Assembly: GCA_001643675.2 (NCBI GenBank) | Contig: LSRY02000003.1 | Location: 2,268,501-2,332,500 of the forward strand | Direction of reading: 5' to 3' | DNA: 64,000 nt | Source of the DNA: Monocercomonoides exilis | Lineage: Eukaryota > Preaxostyla > Oxymonadida > Polymastigidae | Shown here: piece by piece, positions 1 to 12,400 of the stretch | Layout of the letters: each line of letters begins with the position of its first letter | Numbering within the stretch: the first letter of the stretch is position 1 | Position numbers and translations under genes: made by a program | The notes under the pieces: generated by a model | What the model was told of the DNA's origin: nothing | Database searches by the model: none | What the model saw: the letters and a program-made list of their open reading frames with translations, nothing else

Positions 1-392
1 TTGAATGAACAAGAAGTGATGGTGAGGTTGGCATTTGTGCAGTTGACTTTAAGAGCACCACCATAATCATTTTGTCCATTTGAATCATTCCATTCACACC
101 ACTCAAAGATATAGCTGTTCAAAGCAGTGAAGGACAATCTGCTTAATTTCTCTTGTTGAGATTCAGATCCAATATATTTCACAGGATCATTTGATGAAGA
201 GCGTGTTTGGCGAAGGAAAGAGGTGTTGAAGGCAGAGATGGAAGTGGAAGGGCTGTTGAGGTTGGGGAGAATGGCACCATCGATGGGGTTGTGAGAGCAT
301 TGGGAGAGTGAGAGAAAGTTGCAAAAAGGATGGAGAAAAGGATATAGAAGAAGAAGAAAAGGAATGCAAGATAATAATCTTCCGCGCTTCAT
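1..392 (-). CDS. beta-helix surface protein, copy A (5' part, runs off left edge)
   Basis: This is the N-terminal 130 codons of the window's repeated Cys-rich beta-helix family. It starts at an ATG and opens with a Leu/Pro/Phe-rich signal peptide (MKRGRLLSCIPFLLLLYPF). The family leader follows (HNPIDGAILPNLN, SAFNTSFLRQTRSS), then the FEWCEW box, YGGALKVNC, TNANLTITSCSF. It is the only copy here that joins an ATG, a good signal peptide and the leader in one frame, so it is the best candidate for an expressed, secreted or surface member. The rest of the gene is outside the window, so integrity cannot be judged. Pmp-like repeats (GGA(L/I), F..N) are known from surface proteins; the beta-helix fold is inferred from them. 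Confidence 0.72.
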   Translation of the reverse strand, partial: MKRGRLLSCIPFLLLLYPFLHPFCNFLSLSQCSHNPIDGAILPNLNSPSTSISAFNTSFLRQTRSSSNDPVKYIGSESQQEKLSRLSFTALNSYIFEWCEWNDSNGQNDYGGALKVNCTNANLTITSCSF

Positions 393-1413
393 AAAGTGCA
401 CTTTTGCAGTTATTTTTGTGTTAGACAATGAAATTTATCAGAGCTTTTCAATTTCCCTTTGTGGTGTTATTTAACCAAATTATAAACGTATCTTATGTGT
501 CTTCTTCAAAATAGACACAAAAATATTTGCGAAACAATCATTCAACTCACAAATTCAGTTTTTGATTTTTGTCTTTAAAGCTCAATTTGATGATGTTTTG
601 TTGCAATTCCATTTAAAAGCAAAAGAGAAAAACCGTTGTAAAAAATGATATTTTTTTAAAAAAAAAAATAACTCTCTATGCCAATAAGAAATTTTGAACG
701 AAGAAAAAACTGAAAATACACTTCCTGCAATTTTTCAGGATGGATTTCTGGTTTGATTTGTATTCAAAAACTCCATTAATAATTAGCCAACTTTATTTGT
801 GTTTAACCCACTTAACCTATCAAAGCCAGTTTATTAGATCAGAAAATTTTTATTCATATTTCATTAATGAAATGAAATTCTTTTCTTATTTTCAATAAAA
901 AAGTTTTCATGAAAACGCAAAGAATTTAAAAGCATTATTATTCCCAAATGTTTCTATTCAGTTCTCTTTGTATTTTTATTATAAAATCACAACATATTCA
1001 TTAAACAATGATCATTAAAATGATGAAACATTAGAAATTAGGACGAGGTATTGACTAAAATATCTGCAGTCATAAGCAAAATCCTCCGAAATGAAGAAAA
1101 CCCTTCAATGATATAATTCAAAAAATAAAAATTAAAAAGTTGGATGGAATATAAAAAAATAAAATAAAATAAAAATCTGCTCGATTTTCCAATAAACTCA
1201 ACACGTGAATGTGATATCTTTCAAACTGCGTTATAAATGCAACACTAAACAGAAAAAAGTATTGTTGACAACTAACATTAAATTACATTTAAAAAATTTA
1301 TATATAAAATCAAAACAACAATACCTATAAAACTCCGAAAATGATATGTCCCACACATCATTTTCATTAAAAATATCACAAATTACAATTTCATTCCTCT
1401 CCCCTCTCTTCGA
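393..1413. other. AT-rich intergenic spacer
   Basis: About 1 kb between two minus-strand genes. It is AT-rich with poly-A runs (near 655-670 and 1150-1170) and no credible open frame. It must contain the 5' flank of copy A and the 3' flank of the membrane protein. I see no recognisable promoter motif. Confidence 0.6.
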
Positions 1414-2949
1414 CTAGTACACCGACTTCCCCAACTCCACACTCTCCGGCAGTTTAATCTCCGCCTCTGAACTTGCCATCTGGTTCGTCTGCATTTTGCT
1501 CGGCTGATAAAGGGCAGGCTGTGCAGCAGCTGTTGCGGCATAGCCCTGATAGGCATACGCATTCTTGTCGTATCCCCCACCCACCGCCGGCTGACCCATC
1601 ATCGGAGCCAGGCTCGCCCCGACAAACGCGCTGTTCCTCTTCCTGCGGCGGGTGACGATGCAGATGACAGTAACGACAGTCACAACGGACAGCGCAAGCA
1701 GCACAACCACAACGACAATGGCAATGATGCCGCCAGGTGTCAGCCTGTGCCTGTTGTCTGACGAGCGTTTTCGGAAGAGCAGATCGTCCATGTCGACGAC
1801 AAACGGGCGGGACTGCTTGTATGCTTTGCTCGTAGCAGGATACTCAAAAGTGGCATTGAACCTCGCTGGGAAGTCGTTTTCATGTATTTCAACTCGAACA
1901 TAACTCGAATTGACAGGCGTGATGGCAAGCTTCCGGAGCTCGTTGTCCGTCCCGTTTGCACAGAACATCAGCTCGCATGGCAGATAATGCAAAACAAATA
2001 TCGTCAGTGAGTAAATGTCTCCGCTAACAAATTCCGCACTCGAAACGGATTTGATAACCGGAGTGAAAAACGGTTCGCGATCTTCCGTGAGCGACGTTCC
2101 AGCCGCGCGGCATTTTCTCAGGTCAAAGAAATTTCCCTTTTCGTCGCTTCCAAATTTTTCATAAGTACCACTTGCATTGACGAGGCCATCTCCAATGCAC
2201 GTCAGAGGTCTTCTTGAATTATACACACTTTCAACTATTGACGAAGAAAACTCTACGTTACTCAGTTTAAGTGTGCCTTGATTCATGAACAAAGCCCCCA
2301 AAGTGCTTGATATGTCCGAATCATGTATTTCCGTTGTACAGTTATTTAGCTCGAAACAGGCATGATTCCAATTACAAACTTCTGTATCTTTCAAATGTTT
2401 TTTGTCGTAATTTGAAAGATCTGTGAAATGAACGTTTCGAATGGTAACGTTTGAAGTATCTGCAGTTATGACCTGATGAGCTTCGCTCATTTTTTCCCCT
2501 GGTTCAAGGTAATTTGCATAAAATATTGGACATTTAAGTGAAACTGATGAATTTTTCAAAATAAAGGCAATGGGAAAGCTATCAATTTTCCATATTAATG
2601 TAATGTTTATATATTCCAACGAAAGTTTTGCGTTTTCAACTTTGAAAAAATACTCACCTTTGTCATTCTCCAAACAGCAGTTTTGATCAGTTTCTTTTGA
2701 ATTGAAGACAGTTACCTCACCTTTAAGAATGTCCATTTTATCAATATAATAAGTGAATGGCTCTAAAGATATGTTACGCTTCAAATCATTGCTGGTTTTC
2801 TTTATCAAATACTGCAACTCAAGACATGGCTTTTCTTTTGTTCCGCAATCTTCGCTATTCACACCCTTTTTGTAGTGCACATAATACGTTACCGTATCGT
2901 CATCACTTAGGATAAATTCAACAACTAAACACAATTTCAAAAGCCACAT
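1414..2949 (-). CDS. type-I single-pass membrane protein with extracellular Cys-containing ectodomain
   Basis: A 511-aa frame starting at ATG with a hydrophobic leader (MWLLKLCLVVEFILS). An ectodomain of about 400 residues follows. It has many N-glycosylation sequons and an early CGTKEKPC motif, the CG...PC signature also seen in the beta-helix family. Near residue 415 a Val/Ile/Leu-rich transmembrane helix (IIAIVVVVVLLALSVV) is followed by a basic stop-transfer TRRRKR and a cytoplasmic tail rich in Ala, Gln and Tyr that ends ELGKSVY. Predicted role: surface receptor or adhesin of unknown ligand. The 3' part (about 1,414-2,150) is visibly GC-richer than the 5' part, suggesting two histories. 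A further 5' exon cannot be excluded. Confidence 0.75.
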   Translation of the reverse strand: MWLLKLCLVVEFILSDDDTVTYYVHYKKGVNSEDCGTKEKPCLELQYLIKKTSNDLKRNISLEPFTYYIDKMDILKGEVTVFNSKETDQNCCLENDKGEYFFKVENAKLSLEYINITLIWKIDSFPIAFILKNSSVSLKCPIFYANYLEPGEKMSEAHQVITADTSNVTIRNVHFTDLSNYDKKHLKDTEVCNWNHACFELNNCTTEIHDSDISSTLGALFMNQGTLKLSNVEFSSSIVESVYNSRRPLTCIGDGLVNASGTYEKFGSDEKGNFFDLRKCRAAGTSLTEDREPFFTPVIKSVSSAEFVSGDIYSLTIFVLHYLPCELMFCANGTDNELRKLAITPVNSSYVRVEIHENDFPARFNATFEYPATSKAYKQSRPFVVDMDDLLFRKRSSDNRHRLTPGGIIAIVVVVVLLALSVVTVVTVICIVTRRRKRNSAFVGASLAPMMGQPAVGGGYDKNAYAYQGYAATAAAQPALYQPSKMQTNQMASSEAEIKLPESVELGKSVY

Positions 2950-5171
2950 TCAAAAAAATGATCAAAACTCCACAATTATCTTACACTAATTTATTATAAT
3001 GGTAAATTTGATTTAAAAAATTGTTAAAAATTGTTCTTTATTTTTATAAATAAATGATTCATTTTTGCATTTCTGGTAAAAATTAAAACAAGAAATTATA
3101 TTTGTCTCTTCTATCAGTTGCACATCTTTCTGTCAAAAAAAAATTAGAAAATAATTAAGTTAAGTGGTTAAAAAATTTCTATCATAAAATGAGTTAAATC
3201 TTATTTTTTGTTTTCCGCAAATAGGTGATTATTTGTGAAATTATCGCTCCATTTATAAGACTGATTTTGTTCACTGGCATTAATATATATTGAAATTCGA
3301 AAAAATACATTTCTTTTTCTAAAGAGATAATATTTTTTTGTGATACGAATAAATAACTTATCCTTCTTCCTTCAAATTCCCTGAATTTTTATCTCATCAA
3401 AAAACTGTGCTTTCAATTTTTGAAAAATGAAGATTTTTCAAGTGAAAATATTTCTCATTATTTTTTCATAATTTCGATTTTTTGTTTCTTCATAAATGAA
3501 AGAAATTCATTTTCCCATAAAAATTTGATGTTATTCTGAACGAAGCAAAAATCCATCAGGTTATATATATTGCAACTTATTTCGAAGAATTATTTTTTTT
3601 TTTTGAATGACGATTTCAAAAAAAGTTAAAAATAATTTTCAAAATCGATTTGCATTCTATTTCGATCAAATAAACAATTTCGTTTGAAAGATTTTATGAA
3701 ATAGGTCGTACGAAATTTTGCTATATTTCGAAATCAATTAACAAGAATAGAATCAAAATTTGGGGCTATATATGTCTCAATTTTTTTGAAAAGTTCATTT
3801 TGTTAAATTTTCAAATAAAATAAAAATTTCAAATTTCAATCAAATTTCAGTTCACAATTATGAAATTTCCTGAAATTAGATATAAAAACAATGTCTTGAT
3901 TTTGTTTTTATATCAGCAAAATTTGGTGAGTGTGAACAGAAATTAGATTAAAATATGATATTTTTATTTTCTATGATAATTAAACAAAATGAACTTTTAA
4001 AAAAAATTTTGACATATTCTGTTTTAGGTATTTTCATTGAAAAATTATGCACTTTTCATTGACTTTTTGAGTTCAAAAAAACACAATAAAAATGTGTCCA
4101 TTTTTTGAAATTCGTGAAATGCTGGAAAATTTGAAGTTATGATTTCAACAATGCCTGTTTACGGAAATGAAAATCAAATAAATTTTTAAATCTGGCAAAG
4201 TGCAAAAATGTTATAAGAAAAACATTTTTTGCTTGCTTTGTGCATAAAAAGCTCCAAAGTCCGTATTTTCCCCCATTTGTTGAATCAAAAGTATGAAAAT
4301 TTATTTTTATAACTATATTTTTGTTCATTTTATCTTTGTATTTTCAAGAATTAAACAAGCACAAAAGTTGATAAATTTACAAAGAAATTATCAAAATAGT
4401 TTTTTATTCTGATATATCCTGATAATATTCAGTGTTCAATAATTGTCAGAAAACTGCATTGATTTGACACCCGTTTTCAAATTTCACATATTTAAAACAT
4501 GATGTAATTGTTGAATTATTGATTCATGAAATTTTCTGAAAGTTTGATATTTAAAAAATTTTGAAAAATTCAAATTTATTTTCCCCATATTTTTATCAAG
4601 CTTATGAAACGAAAGAAACAATAAACTGAACAAATAGTTTCCAAAAGAAGAATAATCCAATAAAATTTCATGTTATGATAGATATTGCATTTCAATTTCA
4701 AATGAACTGCTAATTTCATTTATTTCTGTAGAAAATAATTTTTATTTAATTTTTATTTTTATTTTAATTTTAATTTTTATTTTATTTTTGTTTCTTTTCA
4801 TCAAATAATACTGATAATAAGTGTCTGAAGTGATATAACAAAAAATAACCATTCTCTTATCTAATATAAAATTTTCAATGAACAAATGATTATTCAGAAA
4901 ATAAAACTGAAGGTATTTTGATGATTGGGAGAAGTATAAAACAATGATTTTTCGATTCTTTGTTGGAATAAAAAGAATTTCAATTCTAAAAAGATTTGAG
5001 AAAAAGAGAAACAAAAAGAAATTCATATTTGCCATCATATAAATTATATTGAAAATTGTTTGTGAAAAAATAATTGAAAATCTCAACACTATATGCAAAT
5101 TAATGTTAAAATTATTTATTTTTAATAATTTAATGAATTTTAAATAAATAATTGTTATTTTTTGATTTTAA
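2950..5171. other. AT-rich spacer; right part is the 5' flank shared with copies G and J
   Basis: No gene supported. 4,740-4,790 is a (TTTTATT)-type low-complexity run. From about 4,800 to 5,110 the plus strand matches the 5' flanks of copy G (28,680-28,920) and, inverted, copy J (41,940-42,180), including a shared stretch ending CTCAACACTATATGCAAA just before a possible ATG. In this copy the ATG-led frame stops after about 14 codons. Around 3,840-4,010 there is a weaker match to 27,300-27,480. Confidence 0.5.
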
Positions 5172-6434
5172 CATTCTTTCTTCACATCTCTATTGTCATC
5201 CACTCAACTCTCTTTCTTCCATTCCCTCAACAGCCCCTCCACTTCTCTCTCTGCCTTCAACACCTCTTTCCTTCATCAAACTCGATCTTCATCAAATGCA
5301 CCTATCGTTCATATTGGAACTGAAACTGAAAGAAAATCACCTGGAAGATTGGCCACTTTTGATGAGAATAGCCATTGTTTTGAGTGGTGTGAATGGAAAG
5401 ATTCAAATGGAGGAAACGATCATGGAGGAGCACTTAAAGTCTTTTGTGTAAATGCCAACCTCACAATCACTTCTTGTTCATTCAACAAATGTTCGATCAC
5501 AGGCGATACTGGTGGTGGAGCGTTATACAGTTACTGTTTGCAAAATGAGAATATTGCAAAATCAAATTTTTCAAACTGTTCTGCTCCTCATGGAGGTGCA
5601 ATTGATATTGATGGCAGACAATCATCTTCCATTTATTCATTTTCTGATAACAAAGTCGAAAATTGTTCAATAACTAGCATTTATGGAACTGGATGGTATT
5701 TTTATATTGGTGATTTTTCTTCAAACGGCCAATTCTTGTTCATCAAATGCAAGTGCATCGCAAATACTGGTGGAGATTCCACTGGTTCTTTAACATTTCA
5801 TCACAGTCCAGTTAACAAACCAAATCAATTTTCAATCAATGATTGTCAGTTTAGAAATAACAAATTGACAAATGCATCTTCTACACGCGGAGGTGCAGCG
5901 ATGTGTTTTTATCCTCCATATCCTTGGATGAGTGGAGTTAAATTCATCACATTCTGCTTCTTCGATAGCAACACTGCAACTAATGGCAGAGGGAATGATG
6001 TATTCTTCAATGGAAGCAGCATCACTCAATCTCCTTTCCAGCAATGCGGTTCAACAACTCCAACAAAAAGAGTGTGGAATGCAGGAACTGCAGATAGCAG
6101 TGTGTACAATGGATGGCTTCCAATCATCGACCAGAACAAAATCGTTGCCAGCAATGGAACTGATGTCGATGCCTGTGGCAGACCCCAACAGACCCCATGT
6201 GCCACCATCGAGTATGCCCTCACTGGCTTCATTTCCCTCCTCCAAGACGCCTCTCTCACCCTCCTCACCTCAACATTTGTTCCAACTCAAACACTCACTT
6301 TCAGCGCGGTTGACACAAAAATCAATGGAAATGATAAACTTTTTCTTACGTTCTTTCCTTTCCTTCATTTTCTCATTTTCGCCATTTTCCATGTCATAGA
6401 AAAATTCATGAGCTTTCATAGCTTTTTCAACTGA
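5172..6434 (+). pseudogene. beta-helix cassette, copy B (no start codon, long 3' class)
   Basis: Open for 421 codons from a TAA to a TGA, but with no ATG before the family domains. The order is: leader (SFFHSLNSPSTSLSAFN), FEWCEWKD, GGALKVFC, ANLTITSCSF, GGALYSY, SNFSNCSAPHGGA, GTGWYF, CKCIANTGGD, FITFCFFDSNTATNGRG, NDVFF, CGSTTPTKRVWN, then IDQNKIVASNGTDVDACG and PCATIEYALTG. It ends 30-40 codons after TKINGND, the 3' break shared by copies C, H, I, J and L. The frame of the upstream MLKLF leader is broken by stops. I infer a silent copy kept open by recent duplication or gene conversion. Confidence 0.7.
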
Positions 6435-8130
6435 CGTATATATCATCACTAATTTTTTCAAAATCCTTAACGTCAGCTCAAATAAACATATTTCTTCGTC
6501 ATTTCTTCATCTATTTTCTCCTTTTCATCAAAGGCAAATTCCGCTTGTTGCTTTACATCATCTATTTCTTCTCTTCAACATGCATTTCTTCAATCATATT
6601 CGAAGGTTTTTCAATTATTATATTTTCATCAGCTTTCATATTTCAACTTGTTCGCGTCCGATTAGCGCAACAACCTCTTTGAAATTTCCCTTCAAATAAG
6701 TCTTTTTCTCAAAATAGCTTTTCCTTTTCTTCTCATTTTCAACTATTTGCTCCAGTTTCGTAGCTGCAAAATCTTCCGAAGGTTATTTTTTGGAACCCAT
6801 CCATTCCAAGCAAAAATTGCTTCAACGTTCTAACCTTTTCACTTCAAATGCTTCATCTTCCAAATAAAAATGCCAGAATTGGTTCAGTTGTTGATAACGT
6901 GCAGATTTTTCTTTGCTTTGTGCAGAATCACTTCCGTCGAAATATAATTTCTGCTGATATTCATTAATTGAATAAATATTTCTTTGTATCTTTCCAAATC
7001 GCAACGATAGATGAGGTCTGGCCCTGGGTTCGATGAGAGTTGAATGAAACGTAAAAATCAACATAATTCTTGATGTTCATCGAAGAAGGCGTTGAAGAAG
7101 ACAAAGAAGAAGATAATATGAAAAGACTGATGTTGAACAGATGGCTTTTTTTCTCATCGGAATTGTTAAAAAAAATGAAACGAAGAATCATTTGACGATT
7201 GATCTGCCGAGTTTAGGAAAAGTGAATGAAGCTATTTTCCTTTCGGTTTTGTGGTACTGCTGATTGCACAGCTTAAATGCATCAGAAGGTCGATAGCCTG
7301 ATCCAACTAGTTGAATGTGAAAACGGCATTGAAGAAGCATAAGATAATGGTGAAGATGGCGTAGCAGGTGGGAAAGAATAAAACGTAGAAGAAGATGAAG
7401 AAGATGAAGAAAAAGAAGAAGAAGTTATTGAGAGATGAACAATCAGTCAAATAATATTTCTGAATAAGATGATGAAAATGACTCGTATGATATTGTCAGT
7501 TGGTTAAATGTCACATTTGATAAGTTGACTTCAGAAGGAATATAAAACCCCAATAACAAATAAAATTGGCCAATTCGCATTAATAAGTCAATGAAAACTG
7601 ATATTCTCAGTTCATTTGCAAACTTTGTGTGGTTTCATTTCCTTTCTCTTCAAAAACAAAAAACAATGGCGTATGAATGCTGGCTCCGAAAATACAAAAG
7701 GCATCAAATGAAGATGAATACGAAGATGAAGAGGAAAAGGAAGAAGTTGAATAAGGTGAAGAATATGATGCTAAAGAAGATTGCTTTGCTTGTTTTGAGG
7801 TTGATGGTGATGAATGAGATGATAAAGACGAAGAAGAAGACGAAGAAAAAGAAAAAGAAGGAGAAGGAGAAGAAGAATGAACAGGAGAAGGAGTGCTGTG
7901 TGCGGAATATATCTGTCGGAGATAAAGCTTTCAGGTCGCATTTCTCCGAATGAGAATGTTCTCATTTGCTTATTTTGGAATTGACGGAAAGAAGAAGAAG
8001 ATGAAGATGATGAAGATGATGAAGATGATGATAATGCTGATGAAAAAGGAGAAGAAGGAGAAGGAGGAGAAGAAGAAGAAGGAGAAGATGATGATGATGA
8101 AAATATGAAAAAGTCGAATATGCCAAAACT
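6435..8130 (+). repeat. shared 3' flank of long-class cassettes (copy B)
   Basis: This sequence follows the long-class cassettes and recurs after H (31,856-33,440), and inverted after C, I, J and L. Landmarks are a stretch encoding on the minus strand YQQKLYFDGSDSAQSKEKSA, the phrase GAGGTCTGGCCCTG near 7,013, GAA/GAT microsatellites (7,380-7,430, 7,810-7,880, 7,990-8,100), and a frame with VLCAEYICRR. The minus strand at 7,771-8,133 is Ser-rich with FQNKQMRTFSFGEM, a decayed member of the convergent Ser-rich family. Confidence 0.55.
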
Positions 8131-11100
8131 CATTCATTCTCATTCAATCACATTCAATTCTGCTCTGTGTGTGTGTGTGTGACTGCAACAGCATGTCGAG
8201 CAGCTTCAGTTGGATCATCTGAAATCCCACAACCAGCAGTCGACTGCAACAAGACACCAAACAGCACAACAAATTGTCCCTCCTCTCCTCTCCTCTCTTC
8301 TCCTGAGTCTGTCAACACATTCACCCAGCCACAGACAGATTGTCTTCCTCATTCCCAGCGTTCAGAAACAGCCTGCTCCTCTCCCACAAAAAAAAAAACT
8401 GCACCCAGCCAATCTGCTGCTCCAATCACATTCAGACAATTCAAATGTTCGCATGAAAATAATATCAATCGCTTCGCATTCCAATTCCGAGCAGGCGCTC
8501 CTCAAAAAATGCTTGTTCCATCATCTCCTGCAGCTCCTGCGCCGCAGACTCGCCCCCAATCCAAAACTCGTATGAATTCTGCAATTAATTCGCATATCCC
8601 GCTGCTTCAGGCGCTTCTCCCAGGAAGCCCATCGCTTCATCTCAGCAGCAGCGTCTTCCCCATTTTTTGAGGCATTTCCCCTTCAGCAAGAAGATTCTCG
8701 ATGCCTTCACCAAAGCCTGTCTCTGCCACAATCAGCAAATCTCACTCAATCGAGGCCGGCTGACCAAAAGCAGCAAAGCAAGCTCCAGAAAACATAGCAC
8801 AGAACAAAACCAAACTCTCTCCAGATTGCACTCAAAATGCATCGCTTCTCCAATGACAAGCAAAATCGCCCAAACGAAATCGGCCTTCCTGCCTGAAACG
8901 TCCCATCCAGCCTCAAACATTCGCTGATCGCCATCCAAAAATAAAAAAAGAAAAGAAAAGAAATTGTTGCATTTCTCCGCTTCTTCGCATCGCACACTCC
9001 AAAAAGTTGCTTTTCTCGCTCATCTGCCCCTCCTTCCCCATTTTGTTTGCTTGTTTGTTTGTTTGGCCTCTCAATCCATGCTGCCACTCTTTTCCTCATA
9101 TTTTCTTCTTCAACAGCAAAATAACAGCCCTCGCAAATTCGTGCTGAATCGCCCTGCATGCGGAGCAAGCGATTCTCCTGCTGCCAGACTTGCCTTCCCA
9201 GCACATCCCCTGCCGTGCCCTAACAAAAGCAGAGCATTCACATTCGAACTGAAATTACCCTGCGGCAATCGCCTTGCTGCTGGCACTTGTGCTCCAACAG
9301 CATCTGCAGCTCCAAGCACCCGCTCTATTGCGGTCGCTTTTATCGCCACAACACTCCCTTCCAACGAAGCGCTCTCAGCAACTGCTGTAGTTGCACCCCG
9401 CCGGTTCCAATGACAGAATCTCCCTGATCCAACATTGCAGGCACAGCCCTCAATTTCGAACTCTTTTGCAGCAGGTCTAATGGCATCCTCCACTTGTGCC
9501 TTTGCAGTGATTCCATCATCCAAATGCATCGCCCTTATGCTTCTCCAATCCGCATGCCCCAAGGGCTCGCCCATCTGAGGTTAATGCGATCCAGAACAAC
9601 TCTTTCAAACATTTCCTTTGCGCGCTGCTTGCTCACCAGTCACAAAAACGAATCAATCCTTAAGGGGAAGTTTTTTCAATAATGATTTTATAGCAGTAAT
9701 CGAACTATTCATTGCATCGTCATACACGGCTACTCACTGCCGAGTGCACAAATTAATTCTCCACAAGAACGCAAACCCAAACCCAATTCGAGGATGGCCA
9801 CGCTTTGCTTTGCACTCGTATCGGGAAAAAAAGTGGAACTATATATCCCCAAAGCCAATCCCCTTGCCGACGATACAAACAGCATCAGTGATGCCATGGC
9901 AGAGGAAAGAAGACAAAGACAGCACATTCAATGAGACAGAAGAATTTCAAGCAGAAAAATTTCTTTTCAAGCCCAAAAGTGAAAATGTTCTCATAGAATT
10001 CATTCATTGCACGAGTAATGCAGTTGTAAAATGCAATGATCTCCTTGTTGCGACAAATCAGCATCCGGATCTGCGTTCTCACACAAAAACTATCAAATTA
10101 ACCGCTCAAACAAATTGAAACTCATGCCACAAAAACAGGGCGTCTTCCCCGCATGTAATGATTTATGCTCTTGCAAAAGGAACTGGCTTGATGGTAATAC
10201 ATATTTTCGTTCAGAGACAGCTCGTTTCGGACAAAACTTGCCCATCTTAATTTCTAAAAAGTTTTCCTTTTGCACACTGCTTCCGAGCACTTGCCTCACG
10301 CAACACAATTTTGTTCTTCCAATTCCATCTCAATTTAATGCTGCAGTCTGGTTTGAATCATCAGCCAGCTGATTTAAATCATTCTGCACAATGCCCGATT
10401 CGTTCCAAGGTTCAGCGCAATTAACCTTCACGAAAATATATTGGCGCAAATTTTACATTTCTAGACAAACAGAGAAAAGCATATTATGAGCGTAAAACGA
10501 CTCAAAACTCGCATAAAAATTCAATATAGTGTTTCGTATTTGATTATGGTTATAAATTCATCATTATCGAGCAAAGCATGGGAGCTATTCGTCACAAGAT
10601 TTGTTAATAATTATTTGCAACAAATGAAAAGCAAATATTGTTTTCGGAATCAATCGAACAGTCGTCATGGAAAAAATGGATTATGATCATCAAAATGCTT
10701 TTGAACTTTATTTCTTGAAGCTGTTTTGAATTGGGCTTGCTTGGGTTATTGTGCGGAAGCAGTTCGTTTAAAAGCTGGATGAAATATTTTCATTTGTGTT
10801 TGTGAGTTATTTTTCATGCTTTGTTGTTCATGAATGGAAACAATTTTTCTGCAGAATGAATGGTGCGTCAGCGCAAAGCGCTGCACCTGTACAGCAATAG
10901 ACGAAGGACAATGATACTCTACAATTGTTGCTAAGGTTCGCATTCCAATGGGCCCAGAAGAAAGATTTGAATATGGAAAGTCTTTATGAATGGTAATTGT
11001 TCAGAATATTGGAGAATACGAAATTAAAGAGGGGGACGAAAAATATCCATTTGAACATACGAAAATAATACTTTTTTCGATAATGCTGAAGTTATGTTTG

Positions 11101-11160
11101 TGTAATAAACCGATGGATATGCTTCGTTTTGGTCATCATATATTTTCAAGCTAGATTGAG
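8131..11160. other. GC-richer island with decayed coding sequence, unidentified
   Basis: From about 8,160 (after a short (GT)n run at 8,166-8,182) to about 10,480 the base composition is clearly richer in G+C than anything around it except the 3' part of the 1.4-2.9-kb gene. Frames on both strands are broken every 60-150 codons. Fragments look protein-like, such as a Gln/His-rich plus-strand stretch near 8,190-8,280 (QQHVEQLQLDHLK), but I recognise no family. Probably a gene or mobile element of different origin, now degraded. Confidence 0.35.
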
Positions 11161-12060
11161 CAAAGAGAAAGAGAAAAAGAAGAACAGGGAAATGTGGAAA
11201 AGAAGAAATTAAAGAATTGTCTGAGCAAAATGAAAAGCTCAAACACTCAAGCGAGTCTAGCACGACCATTGAAAAGGAATAAAGGCAAATGGATAACTGC
11301 AAAGAAAAATAAAGGAGGCAACAATAACAAAAGGAGTACGAACAAGAAAAAATGAAGGAAGGGAACTCCCATTTGCGAATGACAAAACAAGTGGTTGAAA
11401 AGGCGACGAATTTGATTACAAACGATGAGCAAGACAAGGGAATGTTTTGTGTTTGCCTGTACCAAACAAAGACAGCAAACAGCAATATCTGCTGAATCGA
11501 CTGCTTATTTCGTTCATTTGTTCTTCGACTTGTTTGCCTCAGCTGCAAGTCCAATAAAGCAACAGGGCTTACAAACGCAGTTGCCTGACAAAAACAAAAG
11601 GACTTATTTTTGCAGAGCGAAACAACGGAACAGGAAGCAAGTTTGAAGGGGTAAAAAATCCGCCTTCAAGACAGCCACGAGTTACAAAGCATGGTAGAGT
11701 ATCCCAACAGAGAAATGATTCATTGCAGCAAATAGACATGGAAATGAAAAAAGGAAGATTTGCCAAAAGAGACGAATGACAGGGCATCACAAGAGGAAAG
11801 CAAAGAAGAAAATGAAAATATTTGCCAACTTTGTGATGCAAATGAGAAAGAAAAATGAAAAAGATGAAGAAAACTGCCGAAAAGTGGAAGACTTGAGATT
11901 GATTCTAAATGAGTAGGAAACAGCGAAGCAAAACACGATAAAGCGAAATGAACGCGAGTGTGGTGGCAACAAAAAAAGAGAAATGAGCAGAAGAGATATT
12001 TCAAGCAAACGAAAAACAGCACCAAAGTGATCAAAAACAAACAAGAAAAGGAAAGGAAAA
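11161..12060 (+). pseudogene. decayed coiled-coil protein fragment
   Basis: The plus strand reads as Glu/Lys/Gln-rich coiled coil: KEEIKELSEQNEKLKHSSES, then QRRQQ-like and KEYEQEKMKEGNSHLRMTKQ stretches, NDSLQQIDMEMKKGRFAKRD, and KRNEQKRYFKQTKNSTKV. It is interrupted by many TAA, TAG and TGA codons and by frame changes (near 11,690 and 11,790). It looks like a fossil of a long coiled-coil gene. The minus-strand Phe-rich frames over the same stretch are shadows. No homologue named. Confidence 0.4.
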
Positions 12061-12400
12061 AAAAATGTCAGTTTGGATTTTATTGAAAAGAAAAATGCTG
12101 CAGTATCAAACAGGTGGTTCATTGCTGTTATCGTCCTTTTCTTGATCTTCTTCAGATCAACTGAGTGTGCTCCAAAGTGTGTCAAATGCTTGCTGCTTGT
12201 TGTTGCATGCTATTCTTTTCATCTTCACAGGCTTTTTTGTTTTGTCTCGTTGCTTTCCACTTTTCTTTTCCAGAAAAAGCTCAATCTTGTGTTGCTCTCC
12301 CCTGCTCGCTTCCGAAGCATTGATATTTATCAACGCTTTTTGTCTCAAACTACATTGACGTTGAAAGGTGTTTGCACAACTTAAGCTTCGTGCGACAATC
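12061..12400. other. junction between fossil region and copy C flank
   Basis: About 340 bp with short frames on both strands and no supported gene. Leu/Phe/Ser-rich translations are what CT-rich DNA gives by chance. Confidence 0.3.
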
